Below, one piece after another: positions 13,565-25,431 of a stretch of DNA of 64,000 bases (within the stretch, counting starts at the first letter, position 1; each line of letters starts with the position of its first letter). Below the pieces are notes generated by a model that saw only the letters and a list, made by a program, of their open reading frames with translations, did not search any database and was not told the origin of the DNA. Source of the stretch: Boesenbergia rotunda (lineage: Eukaryota; Streptophyta; Magnoliopsida; Zingiberales; Zingiberaceae); NCBI GenBank assembly GCA_024364735.1, contig JAGFNQ010010088.1:342830-406829 (forward strand), written 5' to 3'. Made by a program: the position numbers and the translations under genes.

Positions 13565-14255
13565 GAGATGAGCATCCCGGAATAAACATGTAATACGGAG
13601 AAGCTATGTGGCAGGGTCCGTCGAATCAGAGCCCCGAGGTTCGACAATTGGGCTCCCGAGACTACCTCGAGAGAATGAAAGAAAGCCCTCGAGGTCAGAC
13701 CGGGAATCGGACTCCCGAGACTATCTCGGAAAAATGGATGAAGACCTCGAGGTCAACTCGGGAGATGAGACTCCGAGACTGACTCGGGGGAGTGGAGCTC
13801 AAAGATCAACATAGGAGTCAGAAAGTCCAATTTCAAGCATCTGTTCCTCCTTCCAAAATAGGAAAGTCATCGAATAATTATTGTTCACAACACACGGTAA
13901 TTAAGGTCTTAATGATCGCAGCGGCTGTTACCAAGAGATAGAATATCTATCAAGTAATCGATGATTAAGGAAAGTGGGGACACGTGTGATAAAGACCTCA
14001 GGTATATAAGATGTCTCGACATCCAGGTAAGGGGATAAGTTTTTCATACTGAGAATAAACTTGATTCCTTATTATTCTCCGAAAATATAAGATCTCTGAC
14101 TTAAGCGTTGGATAGGGCTCCACCAGAAAATCTTTCGGTGCGTTGCCTTTAACGCTCGTATTAATCTCGCAGGGCGTAGATATCCTTTCCTGTCACCATC
14201 ATCGTGGGCTACACTTTGATAACTCACCATCCCTGTCGTTTACTTCCAGAACAAT
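13565..14255 (+). mobile_element. Solo LTR-like sequence, Tat/Gypsy-type family, copy 2
   Basis: Same family as 5525-6250. It has an opening near GAAGCTATGTGGCAGGGTC, subrepeats of about 45-50 bases with CTCCCGAGACTACCTCG, the TATATAAG box near 13997, a GACTTAAGCGTTGGATAGGG motif, TTAACGCTCGTATTAATCTC, and a CTGTCACCATCATCGTGG-type end. The short frame at 13608-13814 falls inside the subrepeats and is not a gene. No coding interior is attached. Confidence 0.5.
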
Positions 14256-14374
14256 GGATAATGCCAAGACTCTACAAATTGATTTCTTGGGTCTGTATTA
14301 CCTTTAAAAACAGTGGGATTAGCCTTATCATGTCTAATTTGAAATTACAATATCTTTTTTCCCTTAAAAATATT

Positions 14375-14575
14375 GATGGGGTTGAGCACCCCATGGTTGA
14401 CACGTAGACCGAAGAAGCTATGTGGTAAAATCCACTGAGTTTCAACGACTCTCTTTCCTAGACTCCCGAGGCCCCCTCGGGAAGGGAGATATCCGAGACC
14501 ACTTCGGGCAGACATACTCCTGAAATCGCTCCAGGAGGACACACGACCGAGAGCACCTCGGGCGATTAGGTCTAA
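14375..14575 (+). mobile_element. 5' fragment of the same LTR family, copy 3
   Basis: It begins GGTTGACACGTAGACCGAAG and passes into GACTCCCGAGGCCCCCTCGG subrepeats, matching the first part of copies 1 and 2. It stops near 14575, before any TATA region, where the tandem hairpin unit begins. So it is either truncated or interrupted by that unit. Confidence 0.5.
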
Positions 14576-15435
14576 GAAAAAAATCTAATATTGGGCCCAT
14601 TGGGTCTGATATGATTCATATCAGACCCACGTTTGACCCAATTTTAATTTTTTTTATTCTTCATTATTACATTTTAACACTTCATAGAGATCGAAATAAA
14701 TAATGGATAGCATATTTAAATTCCTTGTAACCTCAGAAATCTACGGGAACTGAAATTTTTTACAATCGGAGCTCTCTAGGTCAAATCAGTAGGTTTTGAC
14801 CAAAAACCACTTATTTGATCTAGAGAGTTTCGGTTGTAAAAATTTCAATTTCGGTGGATTTCTGATGTTATAAGGAGTTCAAATATGTTATTTATTATTT
14901 ATTTCGACCTCTCCGATGTGTTAAAATGTAATAACGAAGAATCGAAAAAAAAATCACACATTGGGGTCGTTGGGCCTGATATAGATTCCATATCAGACCC
15001 AACGTGGGTCTGATATTAATTTTTTTTTCTTGATTTTTCGTTATTATATTTTAACATCTCTGAAAAGTCTAAATAAATAATGGATATCATATTTGAACTC
15101 CTTGTAACCTTAGAAATCCACGGGAACTGAAATTTGTGAAATCGGAGTTCTCTAGGCCAATTAGTGAGTTTTGGTCAAAATCTATTAATTTGGCCTAGAG
15201 AGTTCCGATAGCAAGAATTTTAGTTCCCATGGATTTCTGAGGTTACAAGGAATTCAAATATGCTATCTATTGTTTATTTGGGCATCTTCGACGTGTTAAA
15301 ATGTAATAAGGAACAATAAAAAAAAGGAACAATAAAAAAATCATACATTAGGGTTGTTAGGCTTGATATGGATTCCATATCAGACCCAACGTGAGTCTTA
15401 TATGATTCCATATCAGGCGCAATGTGGGCCTGATA
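14576..15435. repeat. Two tandem long-hairpin units (foldback elements)
   Basis: There are two homologous units, each about 370-385 bases and each a near-palindrome. In unit 1 the left arm (about 14660-14798) pairs with the right arm (about 14802-14940). For example CTCTCTAGGTCAAATCAGTA pairs with the reverse complement of the ACTTATTTGATCTAGAGAG block, and TTACATTTTAACAC pairs with GTGTTAAAATGTAA. In unit 2 the arms are about 15040-15176 and 15178-15315. Short palindromes of the type CTGATATGGATTCCATATCAG separate and flank the units near 14608, 14977, 15365 and 15398. No coding frame is present. The units could be MITEs or sources of small RNA; the class is unknown. Confidence 0.75.
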
Positions 15436-15979
15436 TAATCTTCTAATTTTAATTTAATGAAAAAATATTTTAATTAATTTAAATATTAATATTCAAATCT
15501 AAATCTAAAAGCATCATGTTTCAACTCATTTTAACATTTGATGATAAAATTTTATTTGATTTTATTTTTCTTTTAATTCTTAAAATTTATTTTCAAAAGA
15601 AAAACTCAAGTCAAAATTAAAAGCAGAGAACTTCAAGAATAATGCAAAAATAATATCGATGGATTGATGCGCCACTGAATGAAACTAGTTGGAGATCTCT
15701 CATAGCCCCAACTGGTCAACGTCTTTGCCGTCGTCGCTGTCACAATCGTACAACTTTCATATTAGGTCAACATTGAGTCTGATATTTTTTCTATGTTATG
15801 TATGCATCCATCTAAAAGAGAGAAGAAAGAAAAGAAGAAAGAGAAAGAAAATACATGAAAAAGAGCGAGAAATAAGAAGAGAGGAGAAGAAAGAGATGAT
15901 AGATTGCATGTATAAGAGAAAGACGAGAAAGGAAAAAGTGATTGCATGCATGTATGCTACCAAGAATCTTACCAAGCAG
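15436..15979. other. AT- and purine-rich spacer, no gene seen
   Basis: Contains a GA/AAG-rich low-complexity stretch (about 15815-15900). An open frame starting at 15689 runs through it into the RecQ-like segment, but the part before 15980 has no similarity to helicases and is treated as chance read-through. Confidence 0.45.
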
Positions 15980-16204
15980 CGTTTTATTATCCACCATATC
16001 TTATCAAAATCAATCGAAAGCTACTACCAAGAATCTGGAAGGGCTGGAAGAGATAATCTTCCAGCAACATGCATTATTTTCTATCAAAAGAAAGACTTCA
16101 GTCGAGTTGTTTGCATGCTACGGAATGGAGAAGGTTCTAAAAGGGAGAGGTTTAAGACATCAATGGATCAAGCAAAGAAAATGCAAGGATACTGTGAATT
16201 TAAG
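15980..16204 (+). pseudogene. RecQ helicase fragment (isolated exon-like piece)
   Basis: These 75 codons encode part of helicase domain 2 of a plant RecQ DNA helicase. The diagnostic motif VI, SKSIESYYQESGRAGRDN, is followed by LPATCIIFYQKKDFSRVVCM. Both edges look like splice junctions: ACCAAGCAG before 15980 and AAG|GTAAAC after 16204, with the segment in phase 0. No other RecQ domain (motifs I-V, zinc-binding, HRDC) was found nearby; upstream is low-complexity DNA and downstream is a GC-rich segment. It is probably a captured or duplicated gene fragment. A still-expressed chimera is possible but not supported by anything else here. Confidence 0.75.
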
Positions 16205-16798
16205 GTAAACTCTGCACCTTCAGTTGCTTTCCCCAGAATATGGCACGAGCTCTGGGGTTTCCGTCGGCGGTAGGGATCCTTTTGTTTCGCCTAGGGTTTC
16301 CGCTCGCAGGATCCACGCGCAGTGCCGAGGGATGGGAAGGGCGACGGTTCGCTGCGGGAAAGAGGGAAAGAGAGCTGCGAGAAAGAGAGTTGTGGTCGCC
16401 GAGGGCAGGCGCGAGATGGACCACCACTCCGACGCGGTGGGGGATCGCCGGACCACGGGCACGCTGGGGCCGCGGGAGAGGAGGTAGGCGGCTGGTGATT
16501 ACCGTCGGGTTCCGGCACGTTTACGATTTGGAGATGGGCTGATGTCGTGCATGGGGAAGCGCATGGAGATGGCAGAAAACGTGAGGACGTGTTGTATGCA
16601 CGGCGGTCTGGTGTTCAGCGCAAATTTGAAGCCTACGTTTATCGTTGATCTTCGAAGCTTGGGTTCGTTTACCGTACCTTCATGCCCTACTCCAATATTA
16701 TGCGTGCAGCAGCCACGGAGGAATTGTTTGATTTCAACCCAGATTTTCCGCAGCGCATCCGCAAACAGGGGCGCGCAGTCGCGTATTATATCAGCTTC

Positions 16799-16804
<6 letters not shown>
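16205..16804 (+). other. GC-rich island, possible captured leader or first exon
   Basis: From 16210 to about 16550 the sequence is markedly GC-rich, with AGGGTTTCCG motifs typical of plant leaders. An ATG at about 16416 opens a short frame (MDHHSDAVGDRRTTGTLGPR) ending next to a possible donor GAG|GTAGGC near 16484. I do not recognise this peptide and could not find a following exon. It may be another captured fragment joined to the RecQ piece. Confidence 0.25.

Positions 16805-16879
<75 letters not shown>
16805..16879. repeat. (TA)n microsatellite
   Basis: About 37 uninterrupted TA units. Open frames through it are artefacts (Tyr-Ile runs). Confidence 0.95.
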
Positions 16880-16881
<2 letters not shown>

Positions 16882-17200
16882 AAGTAATTTGTGACTTTTA
16901 GTTAATTCGAAAAATTTCATGCGCTTTAGTAAATTGCCAAATATAAAACGGTGGCAAGTTTTACAAATATAAAAGCTCTATAGATTCGTGGAGAATCGTT
17001 GTAGCTAGTACTGGCCGTCCGTTTGAATGGGCCGTTCCTGCGTGCCTCGATCACGGCCGTCCATCAGAGTCTCCGTCTTTCACAGCAGCGTTTCCATTAA
17101 AATCCCTTTAAATATCTTTCCATAGTCGTTCCAGTGCCCGTGAAGACTGAAGAGGAAGGCCCTATTGCATTCGCCTTCTCTCTCCGCCGCCGCCGCTGCA
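16880..17200 (+). other. Upstream region and leader of VDAC
   Basis: Runs from the TA repeat to the VDAC start. The last 100 bases are CT-rich and end in CGCCGCCGCTGCA just before the ATG, a usual plant leader composition. I saw no clear TATA box. Confidence 0.4.
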
Positions 17201-20158
17201 ATGACCGGACCCGGGCTCTTCTCCGACATCGGAAAGAAGGCGAAAGGTACTTTTGATATCGCTCTCCCTTCGTCACTCGTCGCATCCCAATTTCCTCCTG
17301 CGGTTTTAACCTAGGATTTTGAATTTCATTTTCCCTTCTTTCTTTGGTTGGTTACTTAGATCTGCTGACCAAGGACTACTACAATTACGATCAGGAGCTA
17401 TCCGTCTCGAGTTCCAGCGTCATCGGAGTGGTAATCATCCTTCGAGCCTTTATCCATTTAGTTCCTTTTTTGATTCATGTCGTTATTTTTTAGGATGCCT
17501 TTGCTGTTCTCTGATTGCTCAATTATAATCGGTGGTCAGTTAATGTTTATTGCCTCTTCAAAAATAATGTTTCTATTTTGATGTCGTTTTCTAGTCTCTG
17601 TTCCGTCAAGAAAATTGGGCATACCTGTTCTTTTTGTTACCTGCGCAGGCAATTCAGTTTTTCTGTTTACTCATGAATTTGCTACCAGGCAATTGGTTGG
17701 CTGACGTTCTTTCTAATTATCTTACACACTTTGGAATGTCTTGTAAGATTTAAAATCCTTTTTATGTTTCTATTCATGGCAAAGGGCTCTTTTTGTAATA
17801 GTGATTCAACAATCTTGTTCTTCTATGTTTAAAATTCTGCTTATACTGCATACAGTATTAGTGTCTGTTAATAGTGTGTGTCTGTTCGTTCCTTGCATTG
17901 CTAGCTTGCAAGTGTGTTTTACTATTTATATGCAATCATCAGCATCACTAAGTTCATGCATCAATATATATTCAAAACAGAAGTGTATAGGCTAGTAGAC
18001 CTGATATGAGTTACTAAAACGGAAGAGATGTTTTATATTAGTAGAATGACTAATGATTCTTTGTTGGAGCTATCAGTGTAATGTTGTCATATAGTAAAAT
18101 CAATGGAGTATCTAAGGAATTGAAGACTGCATTTTGTGTCATAGGAGATATTCATAGGGCAAAGCACTTCTAGAAGTAGGTGTGGAGTGTGGACCTAGTC
18201 TTAGATTTAACATGAAAAATCATGCGGAAGCTTTTATACCTTGTTTTGTTAACATGAGCAGTGTCAATCAGGAGTTTCGTTTATTTTTCTGCAATACAAG
18301 CTGTCATCACTTTTTATGAAGTGCATATTATTTTATCACCAGATGTGAATGATTGAAAGAGTAAAATGAATATACTGAAGTTTTTCTTAACTTTATTTAA
18401 CCAATGGAAATGAAATGGTTGCTGACCATAATAAGTTCTACCGACACTTTTTCCTAGGCAATAGCCTTGTGTTTATTTTCCTGATCATTTCTGTGATAAC
18501 ATATAGTTGGGAGTTGCTGTCATTCTGGGATTGCAAATTATTTCTATCACATAAGATAATGAAAGAAATGCTGATGGAAAGGGATTTTGTGAAAATTTTG
18601 TTTTCATTTTTCTCATAGATTTGATCATTCACATAATGCCACTGCCTAGCACCTTTTGTCGCTTTAATCAAACTATTGTTTCTATCCACTCTGCAAACAG
18701 ATATTCATTCATGTTCCAACAAGCATCTCTCCAGTGTTCCTCTTAATAATATTCCTATATGTATCTCTCCAAAGAAAGACAATGGAGTTATTAAATAGTG
18801 TTTAGTATTTATTACCTTATACTTCTGTGGCTTGTGTTGTCCTAGTGAATTATGCTTGTGTGTTTATTACATAAATCTTATCAACTTGATCTTGAAAGAC
18901 TGACAAACAATGGAATCATTTTGATACTGTAATGAATATGGTCCCTGTAACTACATTTCACCTCGTTTCTTAGATTTCTATATATCATGAAATGAAATGA
19001 TTTCTTTGGTTTGTATTTAACTGTCATATGAAATTGAGTGTTATGATCAATAACCATTTATTTGGGTATGTAATACTGAAACCCCACAACCTGATTCTTC
19101 TACCAAGATTTAGGATAATTCTGTTTTAGTGCTTACCAATAATTGTATATTTGTGTATTTCTCATTCGACTATATTCAACATTTTCCCATTCTTGATCTC
19201 ATTAATGAGCAGGCACTTACATCTGCAGCTGTCAGGAAAGGAGGGCTCTGTACTTTTGATGTTGGTTCGCAGTACAAGTATAAGAACACCCTCATTGACG
19301 TGAAAGTCGACACTGAATCTTATGTACATTTTCTGCACCATTTTTTTCTCAATAATAGTTGAAAATTAATAAACAAAGAGGTTTTCATTTCTCATTACAC
19401 TTCTTGCCAGATTTCTACAGCTGTGATCATCTCGGACATTTTGCCGTCCACAAAGGCTATTGCTTCAATCAAGCTGCCTGATTATAACTCTGGAAAGGTA
19501 CTAAGGTTTGCTTATTTTAGTTGTTGACTTTTTAATACGGGCTAAAATAAAATTTTTGTTCAGCTGGAAGTGCAATATTTACACCATCATGCAAGTCTTG
19601 CATCGGTTGTGACTTTGAATAAGTCCCCGTTAATTGAGCTTTCTGGGACAATTGGCGCCCAGGGTATTGCCTTTGGTTCAGAAGTTGGATACGATATTGC
19701 CTCAGGAGTTTTAACAAAGTACAATGCTGGAATAGGCCTAACAAAGCCAGAGTATAATGCTTCTGTAATCCTGTAAGCATTACTAGTGGTATATTCTATT
19801 TCTTCAACATTTTCATCGAAGAGTTTGTTTACAACGACACTTCTCTCTCAGGATGGACAAGGGAGACACTCTAAAAGCTTCCTACGTGCACCATTTGGAC
19901 GAGACGCAAAGGAACACTGGGGTACTAGAAATTCTCAGAAGGTTCTCCATAAATGAGAACACAGTCACTGTAGGAGCACAATATGCACTGGATCCCCAGA
20001 CAATAGTGAAGGCAAGGCTCAACAATTTGGGGAGGTTAGGCGCTCTACTTCAACACGAGGTGATTCCAAAATCAATATTAGCCATCTCTGGAGAGTTTGA
20101 CACCAAGGCCTTGGAAAGGAATCCCAAGTTCGGTTTAGCTCTCGCTCTCAAGCCTTGA
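17201..20158 (+). CDS. VDAC: Mitochondrial outer membrane porin (VDAC)
   Basis: Six exons (17201-17246, 17360-17430, 19213-19323, 19411-19497, 19564-19772, 19852-20158) join to 831 bases, giving 276 residues, exactly the usual plant VDAC length. All introns are GT-AG; intron 2 is long (about 1.8 kb). The protein starts MTGPGLFSDIGKKAKDLLTK, the amphipathic N-terminal helix plus first strand of the 19-strand beta barrel, and contains LPDYNSGKLEVQYLHHHASL and the C-terminal porin signature region ending FGLALALKP. VDAC forms the voltage-gated channel for ATP, ADP and other metabolites in the mitochondrial outer membrane. At the exon 3/4 junction the frame gives DTESY-ISTA where homologues usually have Asn or Ser in place of Tyr; a small annotation shift at the donor cannot be excluded. 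The product call is firm. Confidence 0.95.
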
Positions 20159-22540
20159 TTATCATTGTATGCATTTACTGGTTCGGTCGGAAGGGTTATG
20201 AAATAAGATGCTCCACAGGCTTGTATTTTTTGAAGTTTTGACTACTGTGGATGACTAATTTGATCGAGTCCATTATTCTTGCAGCATTTCCACTTGTGCT
20301 ATTTTATCAAGATGTTTAACCACTTACTTTTCCACAGGATTCGTGATTGAGATTCTAATGGCCAACCAAACACATTTTCAACTCGGCTATCACTCATTGT
20401 CTGTAAGAGCAGACGCAGGCACAAGGCTACTTCTTTTGTTAGCTAGGCTCGGTCCCTCAGGAGCTGGCATCGGCCCATGTTTGCTAGATTGATCAAAAGC
20501 ATTCAATTCAGTTTGACCATTACAAAACTGGCTGGCATCTGTTCTTCGAACTGACCTGTTTAACTTCCTTCCGTCCTCTTTCATCTATCCGACTGCCTCA
20601 AAGACCATCATCTCCCAAGCGTCGGAATCCAGAAGCCAAGAAGCCATGGGCGTGCACAATCCAAAGAATCATGGGCCATGCTAATACAATGCGACATGAC
20701 CACCTCTGCACAAGTGCTGGGACCGATATCGCCTGTCCAACCACATAAATCCTAGCAACCTGAACGGCTGAACCTAATGCCACATCAGAATTAAATGTGC
20801 ATGCTCATAGTTGACCATAGAACCGCTGTTGGTGTCCCCTCCTCCATCTCTTCCTTGTGCCAGCTAGCTATTAATCACTCGTGCACAGCTCCATTCCGTC
20901 AACCATGATGGGAAACAGGCAAGGCTTCATTGCCCTTTCCTCGCATCTGCTGGATGATTTCATTCTCTTTTCATTTCGGTCGAGAACCAGCACGAGGGTG
21001 AGGCTCCTTCACTGCAAGTCACTGTTCCTGCACTGCCAAATTGAATTATCCTACTGCTGCTGCTTCTGCTGCTGCTGAAACAATTGCAATGAATTTGAAC
21101 TGGACAGGAGCTGCTGTGATCTGAGAATCTAAGAAAAAATTGCTTCTGTCTTAGTAAGCATATTAGTCGATAAAGTAGAAAAGTCAAGGTGGCATTAGCA
21201 CCTTCTCCTTGATTCTCTTCTCCGTCGGTCGCCCTGATTCCATCCTTCTCGGCCCTCTTCATTGTAGAATGTCATTGTTGGTGCTAGTAGATGAAATGAA
21301 GAGTGACTTTGTACGTGTCAAGAAATCACATAAGTGCCTTAATGACTCACAATGATGCACGTGTGGAAGTACAAAGTTTGTCTACAAAAACCTATATCGA
21401 ACTTCAAGTCATTTGTCACATCGATCTCTCTCGTTGCCACGAGTGCGTTGTCTAGATGCTACTTGGCAAGTCAACTTTTTTTTAAAAAAACATTAAAAAA
21501 TCATTTAAACTCTTTATGTTTTGAAAAGTTTATAAAAAAAAAATCTTATTTTAAAAATGGGTAATGGTAATTCAGCAACGACATGATTTCTTATATATAC
21601 ATGTACTTCTTCTAATTTGTCATATGATGTTTAATTAAGCTTTTGTGTTGCACAAATAAATCATTGCTTCAGAATCTAGCCACCAATCATGTATATTGTG
21701 AGCAAGTTTATCCATTAACCATTGCAAACAAGCTTTTTGGATTCATTTTCCACCACATCCGATCTGTTGCTAGTTCTTTCCGTTTACATAATTCTCTCTC
21801 TTTCTCAGTCTCTTTTCAGAATTTTTAAATGAACTCATTTGTATGTTCTACCAGAGAATATTGTGAGCGTCACCAGAATACGATCGACACTATGTGCAAC
21901 TGGTTTATAGTAAAGATTTCATGCAATGTAAAATTTTCCTTCTTGTTTTTATATTCCAAGACGGTGAAACATCAATTTGCAATTTATGCACTTGATTCCT
22001 AATTACTATTCCACCGATCATATTGAACACGATGAGGTTATGATCTTCAATATCCAAAGAACATTAGAACAAATTTGTCCGATATGCGTAAACGCTGTGT
22101 TTGTTCCTTTGTAGCTAGGTCTCTCTGCCAATTGCTCAATTCCCACGTATAATTTTCCTGTCTATCGTACTCGGATAACTCCTCAATGAATGATCGCAAC
22201 ATCCACGAGGAAGAGAGATCTTCCCTCTCTGTCTCTCTCTTAGATGTCTCACCGCGATCACCAGCAAAGCGGCCAATCCCCGTTTGGCTCTCTTAAATTT
22301 CATCTCTTCCGAGGAACACAAGCCTACGCGAGTGAAGGATGGCAGATGCATGAAGACAAACCTTGCCTGTGATCGCCTTCTGCTGCCTCATCAGCTACTG
22401 CCAGTACTACAGCTGCTGCTGCTGCTGCTACTACTACTACAAATCTCCCCCCTCCTCTTGCTTTTATATCGCAACCCAATCGCCACCATTGCCCGCAACG
22501 ACTTCCGATCGATGCTCGTCGAGGGAGGAGGGTAGAAGCG
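20159..22540. other. Intergenic region between VDAC and SOFL
   Basis: Short open frames on both strands (for example 20390-20584 and 20598-20783 minus, 22136-22351 minus) match no family I know. CTG/CTA triplet runs lie near 22399-22440, inside the likely leader or promoter of the SOFL gene. Nothing else could be supported. Confidence 0.4.
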
Positions 22541-23320
22541 ATGAGCTCGGAGTGCAGCAGTGGTTGCCGATCCGGTTGGACTACGTACTTTGTCCACTCG
22601 TCAGAAGATGGTGAATCCTTCCGACGGGTAGAAGAGGAGAAGGAGGAGGAGGAGGAAGAGATCGAGGACTTGTCTATGATCTCTGATGCGTCCTCTGGAC
22701 CGCAACATTTCAATGAAGTTAATGGGAATGCCTACTGCTACCTTTACTCTGCTTTGGTTCCGGCTGACGGCGGCAAGAAGAAGAGAGCTCTGGTTGAGCC
22801 CCAACAAATCCAGCGATCCACTGTTTTGGATGACACTGCCAGTTCCCACCTCTTGACCAACTCTAAGGCATGTTCTCTCTCCATTTGTTTTAGTCTCCAT
22901 CTCTGATACTTTTTTTTGACTCGACATCTTCCTATGAAATCACAGAATAGCTTCACGGACTGCAACTATCAGATGAAGGAATCCATGGAGGAAATTTTGG
23001 ACTTCTCTTACGACTTCTCCACGACCCAATTTCAAGTGAACGTCCAGCCTTTTTGTAACTATATGTTACAATGCTCCTCCTCTATTTCATTCCCTGTGGA
23101 TTTACTGTAACAAGAGCAAGTTTTGCAGGCAAACTCTGCTCTGAGGACGCAAATGGGGCACTCTCAATCCTCTGCTTGTGCCAAACCTGCCACAACGAGA
23201 CCGGTTAATTCAGTAGCTAATGATATTTCCATTTCATTATTTTTACCTTTATTCTTATCATTTCTTACGGTGAGATTTGTTGATCCACAGGGATCGAGGA
23301 AAAAAGGAAGGAAGATATAG
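22541..23320 (+). CDS. SOFL: SOB FIVE-LIKE (SOFL) protein
   Basis: Four exons (22541-22867, 22946-23035, 23129-23203, 23291-23320) give 522 bases, 173 residues. The two SOFL boxes are present: box A as SSGCRSGWTTYFV near residues 5-17 (family consensus SSGCESGWT, so Glu is replaced by Arg) and box B as EDLSMISDASSGPQHF near 46-61. A Glu-rich stretch precedes box B, a weak third block LDDTASS follows, and the C-terminus is basic (RKKGRKI). SOFL proteins are plant-specific small proteins; Arabidopsis members raise cytokinin levels and affect growth. Intron 1 appears to use a GC donor (AAG|GCATGT) with a CACAG acceptor, which keeps the frame; introns 2 and 3 are GT-AG. The last exon is only 30 bases, so the exact C-terminus is less certain than the rest. 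Confidence 0.85.
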
Positions 23321-23755
23321 TAATGAGGAAAACGAATGCCACGAAGATAGACAGATTTCTTCCTTCAGTGCTGTTTTTTTTTTGTGTTGTTGTTGTTGTT
23401 GTTTTATTTTCAGTTCCTGAGCAGAAAATAATAAATAAAATTGCTTTTATTTCCAAAATAAAAAGACTAAAAAGTAATGTTGTTAATGATTCTCTTGTCA
23501 TGGAAAGAGGTAACAGAAAGGAAGTTGTGCATCTGTTCAGTGTTTTGTCCGCACACTGAAGTCTTTGGAATGAGCCAGCAGGCTTTGTTTCCCTTCTCCA
23601 CCTACTCACAAGCATACAGTTAAGGGAACACACATTCAAACGGAGACTGATTCCATTACGGCACTCAGGAGAAGAATTCTTTCTTCTAAAACAAAAACAC
23701 TACAAAACAATATGTTTTGTGTAGCCCACTCAAGAGTTTAAATAGTTGATAATAT

Positions 23756-23786
<31 letters not shown>

Positions 23787-25431
23787 AGAAAAAACATTCA
23801 GAGATTGGTTCGAGCAATATTCCAGCTTTCACAACGCAATGAGTTGCCAAGGTCCATACTGTCGCGGGTCTTTAATACCTGGACCTGTCTCTTTTATTGG
23901 GTCACGCGCCATGTAAACATTAAACTAAAGCACCTTGGCAGTCAATGTGTGGGGTGTTGTTCTTGAAGGATTTTTTTTTTCTTTCTTTTTTCTTCTTCTT
24001 TTTTGTGAATTTGAAAGGTGCATTTGACATAATAATCTATGTGAATAGGAAAGATCCTGCCTGCCTTAGCTCTTTCATCTGAGCAGGTCATGACATCATT
24101 ATTACTTACCCCTTAGTTTTATTTCCTGCAAGATCTTCATTATATTCACTATAGCTGTTGATCAGACATCTGATGCACACGGACAAATACATTGATTAAG
24201 CTTAGCTGGAACTGAGAAAGAACGTAATGGAGACAATTATAGCTGCATCCATCTCACTTCTTGTGCTCTTTAATGGAGTAGTACTTGTTAGCAATCGGGT
24301 GGATCAAATTTCTCACCCAGATTGTTGGCCTGAAAGGAAAGAAAGCCCACGATTTTGTCATTAGTGCAGCTACTTAAGTAACAATAGGCAGTTGTCATCA
24401 TATGTCCTCCAAGAACAACCATGAGCTGCATGCTTAGGATTTTACATTGTGAAAATGAGAATTTAGTGTTCTTAACTCCTCTAGGAGCCCACCTCAAATA
24501 TCTGAATTTCGAAATGGGAAGCAAAGCATTTAGTATGCCTTTACGATCCTGAGCTCAGTCAGTCACCATGTGAATATGTAAATGATTCTCTTTGCATTCA
24601 TTTGCAACTTCATGAAAATGAAGTAAGCTTCTTCTCATCCCACCCACCACCTAGCCTCAGTCCTTTGCATTTCACTCATCCTCCTTCCTTTTCTTGCTTA
24701 TAGTCGCATCAAGCTCCATTAGGGAGAGACTTTGCTCAATTGCTCAGTCCTTTTGGATTCAGCTGATGACTCCGGGTTGCATTGACAGATTCAACAGGGC
24801 AAGCATAGCCTTGTTCCTACTTTTTAAAAATAAGATCATTTTTAATTTATCATCTTGGAAGAGGCTCAAATAAACCTAGGAAACAAGAGGTTCTTTGCAT
24901 CAACTTTTATGGAGCTGCCATGTCAAGAAGAACTGCACTATAGTCACCAAAGGAAGCCAAATTCTTCCTAAATGCCTACAGCACATTCTGAAGTGATTCA
25001 TATGGCTTGTAGGAAATGCAATCACAGTGGTAAAGTATCTTCTACAAATAACGCACGATATATTGTTCATTTTGCATACAGAGGTTGAGAATGCATGGAA
25101 CCAAGGTAAGTCATAGCAGGATTCAGCATCAATAGTCAGCAAAAGTAGCTACACAAAATCATTACATGTCAGCTCTGTTCTAGTTCTTATCAAAGGCTGG
25201 CATTAATTTGCCTTGTATGTTTGGAATTCCAGTCATGCTAACTATAATGAGTGACAAGATGCAGCCATCAACCAAGGATGAAACAAACAGATTTATTAAA
25301 GAATTTCTTCAAATCAGCATGCACAATGTAAAATTAAACAATTATAGATATTTTTGAACATTTTGATCAACAAACCAGAATCTTAAACCCAAATAATTTG
25401 TTATTTTCTAAACCACATCTCATATTAGTTT
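23321..25431. other. 3' flank of SOFL and intergenic DNA
   Basis: Contains a T/G-rich stretch after the SOFL stop and an AGA/AAG triplet microsatellite at about 23756-23788. From 23.8 to 25.4 kb I see no gene, RNA or clear transposon end; small open frames have no recognisable domains. Confidence 0.45.

Noticed and set aside
15689..15979. N-terminal extension of the RecQ-like open frame
   Set aside because: Low-complexity Lys/Arg/Glu sequence with no helicase similarity; the recognisable part starts at 15980, right after an acceptor-like site.
16499..16901. Open frames ending in the TA repeat
   Set aside because: The repeat part is artefact and the remaining part (MSCMGKRMEMAENVRTCC) matches nothing that I recognise.
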